DNA of 64,000 bases from Anderseniella sp039978075 (GTDB lineage Bacteria; Pseudomonadota; Alphaproteobacteria; Rhizobiales; Aestuariivirgaceae): the NCBI GenBank assembly GCA_039978075.1, contig JBDWCA010000013.1:62001-126000 (forward strand). The letters are read 5' to 3'. The position numbers were made by a program, and so were the translations under genes. Below, one piece after another: positions 57,293 to 64,000 of the stretch. The notes below the pieces were generated by a model. It was not told where the DNA came from, made no database searches, and saw only the letters and a program-made list of their open reading frames with translations. Every line of letters begins with the position of its first letter. The first letter of the stretch is position 1.

Positions 57293-58165
57293 GTGAGCTA
57301 TTCACAGCACACAGCCTGGTCGGATCCGGGACCGTTTGCCAACAGTCTTGACGATCTTCCTGCAGATCCCGGCGAGCTGGCCGACTGTCTGGAGAATTTC
57401 CTGATACATCATGCAGCAGCAAGATCTTTGAACTTTGGCGTCCCCGACTACGCAGAAACAGACCGCAATCTGCGCACGGTTGAGCGGCTGTTTCAGACCG
57501 CAAAACAACGGGACAACCGGCCATTTACACAGCACCGGAAATTGCCGGCATACCTGTACGGGAGCTGCCATGATTTTGTGCTGATCGCCGCCAGCAAATT
57601 CCGGTCGCTGGGCATCGAAGCCCGGCTTCGCGTTGGCTTCGTCGACTATTTCCGCAAAGGCCGATGGGAAGATCACTGGCTTTGCGAATATCGCAAAGAC
57701 GGCGAATGGCGGCTTCTGGATGCGCAGCTGGGCATGCGGGCACGACAGGGCCATGGCATTGAATTTGATATCACCGATGTTCCCAGGTCACGGTTCAAAT
57801 CTGGCTGTGAATTATGGCTGGCCATTCGTGGCGGAGAGATCGATCCACAGACATGTGGCCTCTTCTATGCCGGTATCAGCGGACACTGGTTTCCGGCGTC
57901 CAACGTCCTGAAAGATGTTGCCACGCTGGCAGGCATTGAACCCTTGCCGTGGGATTACTGGGGTCCGGCCCGCGACTTCAGCCGGGACCAGACAGTGAGT
58001 GAGGAAGCACGGGCGCAATTGGAACAACTGGCGCGATGCTTCGTTCCAACACCCACCTCGCCTGGAGAAGCAAATTCGATCCTTGATGGTTTCGGATGGG
58101 CAAAACCGACCAGAACGGTGCTGAGTTTTGTTGACGGCGAGCTTCGTGAGCGCCCCCTGATCTGA
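57293..58165 (+). CDS. Transglutaminase-like domain protein
   Basis: The 290-aa protein has a plausible transglutaminase/cysteine-protease triad: Cys in YGSCHDFVLIAASKFRSLGI, His in RWEDHWLCEYRK and Asp in WRLLDAQLG. The core GSCHDFVLIAA matches the nucleophile helix of papain-like transglutaminase domains. No signal peptide is present, so it acts in the cytosol. The start is GTG at 57293 with GGAAGG upstream. The substrate is unknown. It converges with the GATase gene. Confidence 0.85.
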   Translation: MSYSQHTAWSDPGPFANSLDDLPADPGELADCLENFLIHHAAARSLNFGVPDYAETDRNLRTVERLFQTAKQRDNRPFTQHRKLPAYLYGSCHDFVLIAASKFRSLGIEARLRVGFVDYFRKGRWEDHWLCEYRKDGEWRLLDAQLGMRARQGHGIEFDITDVPRSRFKSGCELWLAIRGGEIDPQTCGLFYAGISGHWFPASNVLKDVATLAGIEPLPWDYWGPARDFSRDQTVSEEARAQLEQLARCFVPTPTSPGEANSILDGFGWAKPTRTVLSFVDGELRERPLI

Positions 58166-58180
58166 ATTGCAATGTCCGTT

Positions 58181-58897
58181 CTAGGCGCCAGCCTGCCGCA
58201 TGAAGTTGCGATAGAGCGTCTCGGCACAGGACAGGAATGCCGGCATGTGCTCATCGGCTGCAGACTGCATTGTGCTCAACCCGTCAGCTCCAAGTGCCGC
58301 CAGAAGCGCATTGTGGTAAGCTGGAACCTCGCCCCAGTTTGCCACCGTGTCGGGTTCGATTTCAGCATGATACTGCATCGACCAGGCATGCTCTCCGACC
58401 CGCATGGCCTGCACCTTGCAAATATTGGAACTGGCCAGAACGGTAGCGCCTTCAGGTGGCTGTGCCACGTTGACGGAATGCCATTGCAGAAATTTTTGCC
58501 GGTGCGGCAAACCTTCAAACAGCGGGTCCTTTTGACCCGCTTCGGTCAGTTCGACATCAAGAATGCCGATCTCCGGCGGACGCTGCGGCCCGCAGGTTCC
58601 CCCGAGCGCATCGGCCAGTAACTGGTGTCCGAGACATAACCCCAGAAACGGCCGTTCAAGATCACGCACCCACTTGCGGATTGCAGCCTTTTCCGGAACC
58701 AGCCAGGGGTGTTCATCCACGTCCCAGATATCCATCGGTCCACCCATGACCCATAAAGCGTCATAGCCTTCCAGCAGCGGAACCGGTTCGCCGGCGTGAA
58801 GATTGACCGCGTCCCACTCTACCTGATCATCAGCCAGAAAACGCCGCAGCGATCCGGGATGTTCACAATCGATATGTTGAAAGACCAACAGGCGCAT
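58181..58897 (-). CDS. Class I glutamine amidotransferase domain protein
   Basis: The 238-aa protein has the GATase1 triad: Cys in FLGLCLGHQLLADALGG, and His and Glu in MQYHAEIEPD (HxE). ALWVMGGPMDIWD gives the oxyanion glycine. Single-domain GATases of this kind (GuaA-N/YfeJ-like) hydrolyse gamma-glutamyl bonds or are orphan. It stands next to a GNAT gene on the same strand, 9 bp apart, so they are probably cotranscribed. Confidence 0.92.
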   Translation of the reverse strand: MRLLVFQHIDCEHPGSLRRFLADDQVEWDAVNLHAGEPVPLLEGYDALWVMGGPMDIWDVDEHPWLVPEKAAIRKWVRDLERPFLGLCLGHQLLADALGGTCGPQRPPEIGILDVELTEAGQKDPLFEGLPHRQKFLQWHSVNVAQPPEGATVLASSNICKVQAMRVGEHAWSMQYHAEIEPDTVANWGEVPAYHNALLAALGADGLSTMQSAADEHMPAFLSCAETLYRNFMRQAGA

Positions 58898-58906
58898 TAC
58901 TGTCTC

Positions 58907-59659
58907 CTATGGCTGACCACGTGTGCTTGGGCTGCGGATTTCCATTGTGTCAGACAGAGATGTTTTCGGCATGCCGTCAACAGTGAAATTCGACGGATCA
59001 AGCCACCCTGCAATGATTTCACGAACCTCAGGCCATTCGTCGTCCAGTATGGAATACCAGGCCGTATCCCGGTTCCTGCCCTTGAAAATAAGATGATTGT
59101 AGAAAATCCCCTCAAACCGGAATCCCAACCGGCGCGCCGCAGTTCGCGATTTTTCATTGAGCGAATTGCAACGCCATTGCATGCGGCGATAGCCCAACCC
59201 ATCCATTGCATAACACAACATCAGGAAAAGAGCTTCGGTCGCCGCACTGGTACGCTGCAGTTCGGGGCCGAACCAGATGTGGCCGATCTCGATCACACCG
59301 TTTTGCGCATTGATGTCGAGGAAACTTGCCTGCCCGCAGGCCTTGCCGGACTGCCGGGACCGGATCGAATAAAACACCGGATCAAAGCTTGCTGATTGTG
59401 CGCGCAGGACATCTGCATAATCCGCCTCGCTGTCCCAGGGGCCGTAAGTGAGATAATCCCAGATTGCCAGGGCCTGTTTGGTGTCGTGGCCCGCCCTGAA
59501 CAGCTCGCCTGCATGCCGGTCGGCAGTTTGTGGTTCCAGGACGACGTGGCTGCCTTCCAGATCGGTGCGCGCGGGCACCAATGCCGGCGGAGGTTTGGCA
59601 ACAGCCTCACCGGAAAGCGGCCTTGGAAATAATTCCTCATACCCTGCAGGTTTTTGCAT
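58907..59659 (-). CDS. GNAT-family acetyltransferase, RimJ-like
   Basis: The 250-aa protein belongs to the RimJ/RimL-type GNAT group: LEGSHVVLEPQTADRHAGEL, YSIRSRQSGKACGQASFLDI, IEIGHIWFGPELQRTSAATE and RRMQWRCNSLNEKSRTAARR. The acetyl-CoA site is QRTSAA, a variant of the Q/RxxGxG motif. The start MQKPAGYEEL at 59659 has AGGGAA upstream. It acetylates an N-terminus or small amine. It is the first gene of the GATase unit. Confidence 0.9.
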   Translation of the reverse strand: MQKPAGYEELFPRPLSGEAVAKPPPALVPARTDLEGSHVVLEPQTADRHAGELFRAGHDTKQALAIWDYLTYGPWDSEADYADVLRAQSASFDPVFYSIRSRQSGKACGQASFLDINAQNGVIEIGHIWFGPELQRTSAATEALFLMLCYAMDGLGYRRMQWRCNSLNEKSRTAARRLGFRFEGIFYNHLIFKGRNRDTAWYSILDDEWPEVREIIAGWLDPSNFTVDGMPKTSLSDTMEIRSPSTRGQP

Positions 59660-59804
59660 CGTCTTTTCCCTACGCCGGAAAGTAGTTTGAAACCGCTCAG
59701 TCCGTTGACGACGATAGATGAAATGCGGACTGCTCCATATGCCCAATTGAGGATAAAACGATGGGGCCACCCGGTGGTTTCTGCAGCCGGAAAACCCGAC
59801 ACCG

Positions 59805-60257
59805 TCAGGCGCGTTCGTCCTTCGGCGATGCCATGACGATATAGGAGGTTATGCTGCTCACCTGCGGCACCGTCCCGAGCACTTCGGTATGGAAGTGCTT
59901 GTAGGCGGCAAGGTCGGCGACCTCGATGCGCAGCAGATATTCGACGGTTCCCGAAATACTGTGGCATTCACGCACTTGCGGGGCATTTGCCATGACCCTT
60001 TCAAATTCGACCTGGTCAGCCTTTAAATGCCGCGAGAGGCCGACGGCAACCATCACCACAAAACCATTGCCCAGGACTTGCCGGTTGAGAACCGCCCGAT
60101 AACCGAGAATTGTGCCGTTTCGCTCAAGTTCCTGCACACGCCTCAAACACGCTGAAGCTGAAAGCCCGACATTGCGGGCGAGCTCGATATTCGTGAGCCG
60201 GCCGTCACGCCCCAACTGATGCAATATTGTCCGGTCAATTTCGTCCAGCTTGGTCAT
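59805..60257 (-). CDS. Lrp/AsnC-family regulator
   Basis: The 150-aa protein has the Lrp HTH (LDEIDRTILHQLGRDGRLTN, GLSASACLRRVQELERNGTI) and the RAM ligand domain (ECHSISGTVEYLLRIEVADL AYKHF). It is divergent from a LysE exporter at 60331, the arrangement of amino-acid-export pairs such as LysG/LysE and Lrp/AzlC. It likely activates the exporter when its amino acid builds up. The start is taken at MTKLDEID (60257). Confidence 0.93.
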   Translation of the reverse strand: MTKLDEIDRTILHQLGRDGRLTNIELARNVGLSASACLRRVQELERNGTILGYRAVLNRQVLGNGFVVMVAVGLSRHLKADQVEFERVMANAPQVRECHSISGTVEYLLRIEVADLAAYKHFHTEVLGTVPQVSSITSYIVMASPKDERA

Positions 60258-60330
60258 ATGTTGCACAAAATACATAGCAAACGCATCAATACGCAAGCAC
60301 TTTGCGCGCAAGCTCTCATATGATTGCGCA

Positions 60331-60942
60331 ATGATGACACTCGACCTCACCATCGCCCTGGCGGGATTTGCCTTTGTCTCGCAGATGTCGCCGGGACCCA
60401 ATAATTTCATGCTGATGGCATCAGGCATGAACTATGGCTGGCTCCGCACGCTGCCACACATGCTGGGAATAGGCATCGGCTTCCCGGTCATGGTCGTTCT
60501 GGTCGGGCTGGGCGTTATGCAGGTGTTTGACATCGTGCCGTACAGCTTCAATGTATTGCGGGCCCTGAGCGCGGCCTACCTTGTCTATCTGGCCTGGAAG
60601 ATCGCGACAGCACAACCGGCCGACACAGACGATATCAGCGAAAACACCCGGCCGCTTTCGTTTGTTCAAGCTGCAGCATTTCAATGGGTGAACCCAAAGA
60701 CCTGGGCGATGGCGGTAACAGCCATCACCGCCTACTCACCACCGGAACGGCCCCTAACCAGTGTGTTTTTCATCGCACTGGTTTTTGCAGTCATCGGAAC
60801 TGTGACAATCAACTCGTGGACCGTGCTGGGACAGCAACTGCGCCATCTGCTTCGAACCCCTGCGGCCTATCGCAGCTTCAACGTCGGCTGTGCACTCGTG
60901 CTGGTGTTGTCTGTCTACCCGATGCTGGCCAGGGGGATGTAG
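60331..60942 (+). CDS. LysE-family amino-acid exporter
   Basis: The 203-aa inner-membrane protein has about six helices and the signature SQMSPGPNNFMLMASGMNYG and FQWVNPKTWAMAVTAITAYS. It exports an amino acid. It starts ATG ATG at 60331/60334, 73 bp from the divergent Lrp start. It converges with the HxlR gene. Confidence 0.92.
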   Translation: MMTLDLTIALAGFAFVSQMSPGPNNFMLMASGMNYGWLRTLPHMLGIGIGFPVMVVLVGLGVMQVFDIVPYSFNVLRALSAAYLVYLAWKIATAQPADTDDISENTRPLSFVQAAAFQWVNPKTWAMAVTAITAYSPPERPLTSVFFIALVFAVIGTVTINSWTVLGQQLRHLLRTPAAYRSFNVGCALVLVLSVYPMLARGM

Positions 60943-60960
60943 CAGACGTTAGCGGCAGGG

Positions 60961-61296
60961 CTAAAGAGCGTTTTCTCTGCCCCAAGCATGCAGGGCTTCC
61001 AACACCGGTTTCAGCCTTCGGCCCTTCTCGGTCAGCCGGTATTCAACCTTCGGCGGCACCACGGCAAAGACTTCGCGATGAACCAGGCCATCGCTCTCCA
61101 GTTCCCGCAACTGCTTGGTCAGACTGCGCTGGGTAACCGTTCCGAGCCGACGCTTGAGTTCACTGAAGCGCAAGGTCTGGTCGATGAGATGATACAGCGC
61201 CAGGCCCTTCCATTTACCGCTGATCTGTTCAAGAGCAGCTTCGACGGGACATCCGTCGCTGCAATCATAGCGATCAAATCTCATCGGACTCTTCAT
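60961..61296 (-). CDS. HxlR-family regulator
   Basis: The 111-aa winged-helix protein has the HxlR signature: CSDGCPVEAALEQISGKWKG, LRFSELKRRLGTVTQRSLTK and VEYRLTEKGRRLKPVL. The N-terminal Cys pair CSDGC can sense electrophiles or aldehydes and quinones, as in YodB/HxlR. It is divergent from the ABM-domain gene at 61416, which fits a quinone-detoxification pair. Confidence 0.93.
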   Translation of the reverse strand: MKSPMRFDRYDCSDGCPVEAALEQISGKWKGLALYHLIDQTLRFSELKRRLGTVTQRSLTKQLRELESDGLVHREVFAVVPPKVEYRLTEKGRRLKPVLEALHAWGRENAL

Positions 61297-61415
61297 GGGT
61301 ACATCTCAATAGTATACTTTTCGTACCTATAATCACAAATAGTGCGTACTTGCCCAATACGCCAACAGCAGGATACACACTTCCAATCCGACCTCAAGCA
61401 CAGGAAACCGACCCT

Positions 61416-61703
61416 ATGTCACTGACCATTCTTGCACAGATCACTGCTGTCTCCGGCAAGGAGGCGCTCGTTCGCAGCGAACTGGAAAAACTCGTGGACA
61501 TCACCCGTGCGGAGGAAGGCTGCGAACAGTATGACCTGCATCAGGACAATGAAAATCCCGGCCTGTTCATGTTCTATGAAAACTGGACAAGCCGCGAGCT
61601 GTGGCAGCAACACATGGGTGCCCCGCATCTGGCGGCTTACCTGACTGCAACCGAAGGCGCGGTCAGTAATTTCGTCCTGAATGAAATGACCAAAATCGCC
61701 TAG
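61416..61703 (+). CDS. ABM-domain monooxygenase (YgiN/quinol monooxygenase-like)
   Basis: The 95-aa protein has the antibiotic biosynthesis monooxygenase fold: TILAQITAVSGKEALVRSEL, TRAEEGCEQYDLHQDNENPG and FYENWTSRELWQQHMGAPHL. Members such as YgiN oxidise quinols without cofactor. AGGAAA precedes the ATG at 61416. It is divergent from HxlR, which probably controls it in response to quinones or related electrophiles. Its stop overlaps the AzlD stop by 4 bp. Confidence 0.9.
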   Translation: MSLTILAQITAVSGKEALVRSELEKLVDITRAEEGCEQYDLHQDNENPGLFMFYENWTSRELWQQHMGAPHLAAYLTATEGAVSNFVLNEMTKIA

Positions 61704-62002
61704 GACATGAATGAAAAAGACGCGGCGGTGACTAGACCACCCGACATGGCGATAAGAGGGTTTTTGAATGCGAGCATGGTGACACTCGCGACCCCCACTG
61801 CGGCGCTCACCCGCAGGTCGCCACGCGCACATTCTGACACCACAATCGCCACCAGTACCGAAGACGCCATCGCCTTGAGGATGGCTTCCAGGCGTGGGGT
61901 CAGTTCGAACAGGCTCATGAGCTCTGATCCGGCAATACGGGTTGCATAGACGACCAGTCCCATGAGCACGATGATAAAAAATCCATACAGGCTAGCGTCC
62001 AT
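61700..62002 (-). CDS. AzlD-like branched-chain amino-acid exporter small subunit
   Basis: The 100-aa protein has three to four helices (FFIIVLMGLVVYATRIAGSE, VSAAVGVASVTMLAFKNPLI) typical of the AzlD subunit. It pairs with AzlC to export branched-chain amino acids such as leucine analogues. The ATG at 62002 has GGAGGG 8 nt upstream and overlaps the AzlC end by 11 bp, so the subunits are coupled. Confidence 0.9.
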   Translation of the reverse strand: MDASLYGFFIIVLMGLVVYATRIAGSELMSLFELTPRLEAILKAMASSVLVAIVVSECARGDLRVSAAVGVASVTMLAFKNPLIAMSGGLVTAASFSFMS

Positions 62003-62699
62003 GGACAAGCCCTCCAACGACACCGCCGGCCACAGCCGCTCCGACGATATTCCATCCGGGCGGAAGAACATGCAAACCAAAGATGGCAATGAGCGCAGCC
62101 GTAATCGCCGGCAACCAGGTCTGGCCACCTTCCCATTCGCTCAACCACCCGGCCAGCAACAATGCCACAAAGTATGACGGCATCAGAACATCGATACCGA
62201 AGCGGTGCAGGTCGCCGAAGCTCTGGCCAATGACCGCACCAATGGTAGTGCCGATGATCCATGCTGCCCACAGGACCAATCCTCCTCCCAGCAATCTGCC
62301 AATGTCGCGTTCGCGGTTTTGAAATGCGTTGATACTGTCTGCAAAATTGGGGTCGCTCAACATTGTGAGGGCTGCAAGCCGTTGAGGGCGCTTGAGCCTG
62401 TTGACCCAGGGCGACAAGGATGCGCCCAACAGAATGAACCGGGCGCTGACTGCCAGCACCACCAGCAAAAGCGAGACGACAGACGCAGACGACCATAGTT
62501 CCAACGATGCAAACTGCGCTGCACCAGAGAACACAAAGACGCTCATGGCTACAGCATGCGTGGCCGACATGCCGCTGTCTATTGCCGCCACCCCGAACGC
62601 CATCCCATATGGGACGATGAACAGGGCCAGCGCGAACATTGTGCGAATCCCCCTGCGGATGCCGCGGGCTGATAGCAGAACTTCACTTGTCTCCTGCAC
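61992..62699 (-). CDS. AzlC-like branched-chain amino-acid exporter
   Basis: The 235-aa protein has five to seven helices and the AzlC signature: GIRTMFALALFIVPYGMAFG and FVFSGAAQFASLELW. With AzlD it exports branched-chain amino acids. I place the start at GTG 62699, where AAGGA lies 8 nt upstream; the longer frame continues through paired operators to 62903 and is not likely translated. It is divergent from the CGNR regulator gene. Confidence 0.9.
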   Translation of the reverse strand: MQETSEVLLSARGIRRGIRTMFALALFIVPYGMAFGVAAIDSGMSATHAVAMSVFVFSGAAQFASLELWSSASVVSLLLVVLAVSARFILLGASLSPWVNRLKRPQRLAALTMLSDPNFADSINAFQNRERDIGRLLGGGLVLWAAWIIGTTIGAVIGQSFGDLHRFGIDVLMPSYFVALLLAGWLSEWEGGQTWLPAITAALIAIFGLHVLPPGWNIVGAAVAGGVVGGLVHGR

Positions 62700-62714
62700 T
62701 TTGGAAATCCTTAT

Positions 62715-62773
62715 AACCTGAACAATGGTTATGATATGCATCATGGCTTGCGAGTCAACCATAACAATGGTTA
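62715..62773. promoter_or_regulatory. Paired repeats in the azlC/CGNR spacer
   Basis: AACC-TG-AACAATGGTTA begins at 62715 and AACC-AT-AACAATGGTTA begins at 62757. Each is an inverted repeat (ATAACC/GGTTAT and AACCAT/ATGGTT), and the starts are 42 bp apart, four helical turns. The second ends 11 bp before the CGNR ATG. They are the likely sites for the CGNR protein, controlling itself and azlCD. Confidence 0.65.
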
Positions 62774-62783
62774 GAATAAAATC

Positions 62784-63353
62784 ATGAGCTATCAAAACCA
62801 CCCGGTGCGTCTGGTAGGCGGTCGTATCTGTCTTGATTTCCTGAACACCGCCAATTGGACATCTGACGGCAAAATTGCCGACGAACGCCTGGAAAATGTG
62901 CATGATTTGGCCATCTGGTGCACGGCGGTAGGTCTGAACGATGTCATCATGCCGAGCGACGAACGGATCCAGGAGGATGTGCTGGAATTTCGCAACACGC
63001 TTCGCAACATCGTCGTAACGCTCATCCGCGGCGATGAACCGATCTCACCGGATGTCGAGGATTTCAACAGGATCGCAACCCGCACAGAAACCTATCAATT
63101 GTTGAAACCTGCACTGCATGGCCTGGCGTTCAACCCACAAATCACACTCACCAAGGCCATAAGCCTACTTGCTGTTTCCCTGCTCGGCGACGTCAATGAG
63201 ATCGGCCGGGTAAAAATGTGCCCGTCAGACAATTGCGGCTGGCTGTTTCTGGATGAGAGCAAAAACCGGCGCCGGCAATGGTGCGCCATGGATCTGTGCG
63301 GCAACAGGGCCAAGGCTCGACGGCATTACCGGCGGCATGCCAGCACCCGATGA
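62784..63353 (+). CDS. CGNR zinc-finger regulator (ABATE domain)
   Basis: The 189-aa protein has an N-terminal ABATE domain (LVGGRICLDFLNTANWTSDG, ARLNVHDLAIWC-like) and a C-terminal CGNR zinc finger: CPSDNCGWLFLDESKNRRRQ, then CAMDLCGNRAKARRHYRR. The CGNR motif gives the family its name, and these proteins are DNA-binding regulators. It is divergent from azlCD, with two symmetric sites in the spacer. Regulation of azlCD by CGNR is inferred from position. Confidence 0.92.
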   Translation: MSYQNHPVRLVGGRICLDFLNTANWTSDGKIADERLENVHDLAIWCTAVGLNDVIMPSDERIQEDVLEFRNTLRNIVVTLIRGDEPISPDVEDFNRIATRTETYQLLKPALHGLAFNPQITLTKAISLLAVSLLGDVNEIGRVKMCPSDNCGWLFLDESKNRRRQWCAMDLCGNRAKARRHYRRHASTR

Positions 63354-63380
63354 GCAAGCGTCAGGCAACACCTTATCAGC

Positions 63381-64000
63381 TCAAATCGCTGCGCTCTCGC
63401 ACGCCGATCTCAGCCACCTGGCGTAAGCGCCGCGCCAGCCTGGCTGGGGGACCGTCAGAAACCAGGAATCACGGATGTCCCAGTTGGCCTTCCATACTTC
63501 CCCCAGTCGGCCCTTTACAAACGGGAAGCCTGCAACTGCATAGAAAGTCATTTCGCAGAAATAGATTGCACCATCACACAGGTAAAAGTCGCAGCGAATG
63601 TGATCAATGCCTGCCCCCAGAATTTCAGCCAATTCCACAATCTGAGGATATTGCGGAGGAGGATCTGCGTGCAAGTGGGCAAACTTGGGGCTGATCTGTG
63701 GTTCTAGCTGGTTGCCGTCGCGGTCATATCTGGTCGTAGTGGGATTGGGGCCGTAACTTTCACGCAAATGTTGTGTGTACAGGACCCGACCGTTCATGAC
63801 GTAGACATTGAAGTCCTCAAGCGGCTCGCCATTCGCTCCGGCAATCAGTCTCTCGACGAATATCTTGCGGTCGATGCCACGATATCCCCACTCGCCGTTC
63901 TTTCGGCCATACGGCCTCGCCAGCCACCTGTCTGTTTGCCCCTTCAGGTCGGCGCGATCAACTCTGTTCCCGTTCAGGAAAATGACCTGGCCGGATGCAT
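63381..64000 (-). CDS. TupA-like ATP-grasp protein, 5' end outside window
   Basis: The frame runs to the window end. The visible part (about 205 residues) includes RPYGRKNGEWGYRGIDRKIF, VERLIAGANGEPLEDFNVYV and RCDFYLCDGAIYFCEMTFYA, ending RDSWFLTVPQPGWRGAYARW. This matches the TupA-like ATP-grasp gene at 44476, which carries HPYGRKSGEWGY and SWFMASPGGGWRKTYAR in the same places. It is the second TupA-like gene in the window. The N-terminal part is unknown. It converges with the CGNR gene. Confidence 0.85.
   Translation of the reverse strand, partial: ASGQVIFLNGNRVDRADLKGQTDRWLARPYGRKNGEWGYRGIDRKIFVERLIAGANGEPLEDFNVYVMNGRVLYTQHLRESYGPNPTTTRYDRDGNQLEPQISPKFAHLHADPPPQYPQIVELAEILGAGIDHIRCDFYLCDGAIYFCEMTFYAVAGFPFVKGRLGEVWKANWDIRDSWFLTVPQPGWRGAYARWLRSACESAAI

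Noticed and set aside
1..64000. CRISPR arrays, tRNA, rRNA, insertion sequences, integrases or phage genes
   Set aside because: I looked for regularly spaced repeats, T-loop-like GGTTCGAATCC segments, transposase motifs and phage structural proteins and found none that I can support.

Overview
The window reads as chromosomal DNA of an alphaproteobacterium, probably Rhizobiales-like. This is inferred from GC-rich coding bias, an RsgA of alphaproteobacterial type, Ugp-type ABC transport, many LysR regulators and many TGATG/ATGA gene overlaps. I see no rRNA, tRNA, CRISPR, insertion sequence, integrase or phage gene. It looks like an accessory-rich but stable region: about 80 genes in short operons, many consisting of one regulator divergent from one to four effector genes.

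Layout. 1-3.1 kb: 5'-truncated rsgA and an outer-membrane protein made of three tandem beta-barrel repeats. 3.1-9.3 kb: orphan P450, a 39-aa membrane peptide missed by length filters, DHFR-like and GFA genes divergent from an ArsR/SRPBCC/MAPEG/NTF2 operon with an apparently leaderless promoter, DUF1428, and a second ArsR divergent from a methyltransferase. 9.3-16.7 kb: PACE efflux gene with LysR, then a catabolic-looking cluster (Asp/Glu racemase-type enzyme, TrpF-like isomerase, DgcA-like flavoenzyme, membrane hydroxylase, LysR). 16.7-27.3 kb: pentapeptide and spondin proteins, LysR with GST/NTF2/tautomerase, ureohydrolase, tag, two TetR units, LysR with EamA exporter, GntR with OsmC. 27.3-34.1 kb: a seven-gene minus-strand operon (GlpR-like repressor, Ugp-type ATPase, binding protein, two permeases, EEP phosphodiesterase-type enzyme, HAD phosphatase) that looks like a phosphodiester uptake and hydrolysis unit. 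34.4-41.7 kb: split AtuA pair with a Trp-rich 25-codon ORF, adenylate cyclase, secreted lectin-fold protein, LytTR regulator, a serine-hydrolase remnant and MerR. 41.8-44.4 kb: Tat-exported MsrB, fasciclin protein, RskA-type anti-sigma and ECF sigma. 44.4-51.8 kb: TupA-like ATP-grasp, GNAT, then a selenium-binding-protein/ferredoxin/CoA-binding operon, a small membrane protein, an IlvD/Edd dehydratase and NTF2. 51.8-64 kb: EF-hand protein, flavin monooxygenase, broken AraC regulator, two LysE exporters (one with Lrp), SDR lacking YxxxK, LysR, transglutaminase-like protein, GATase, GNAT, HxlR with ABM monooxygenase, azlCD with CGNR regulator and paired operators, and a second TupA-like gene cut by the window end.

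The genes best worth attention are the 10.9-16.7 kb enzyme cluster, where two unrelated enzymes share an upstream box and an N-terminal peptide, the phosphodiester operon, the SELENBP1-type operon, the ECF/FAS1/MsrB module and the triple-barrel protein. Several symmetric operators are exact enough to assign tentatively to neighbouring regulators. All functions are inferred from sequence reading alone; no database search was possible.
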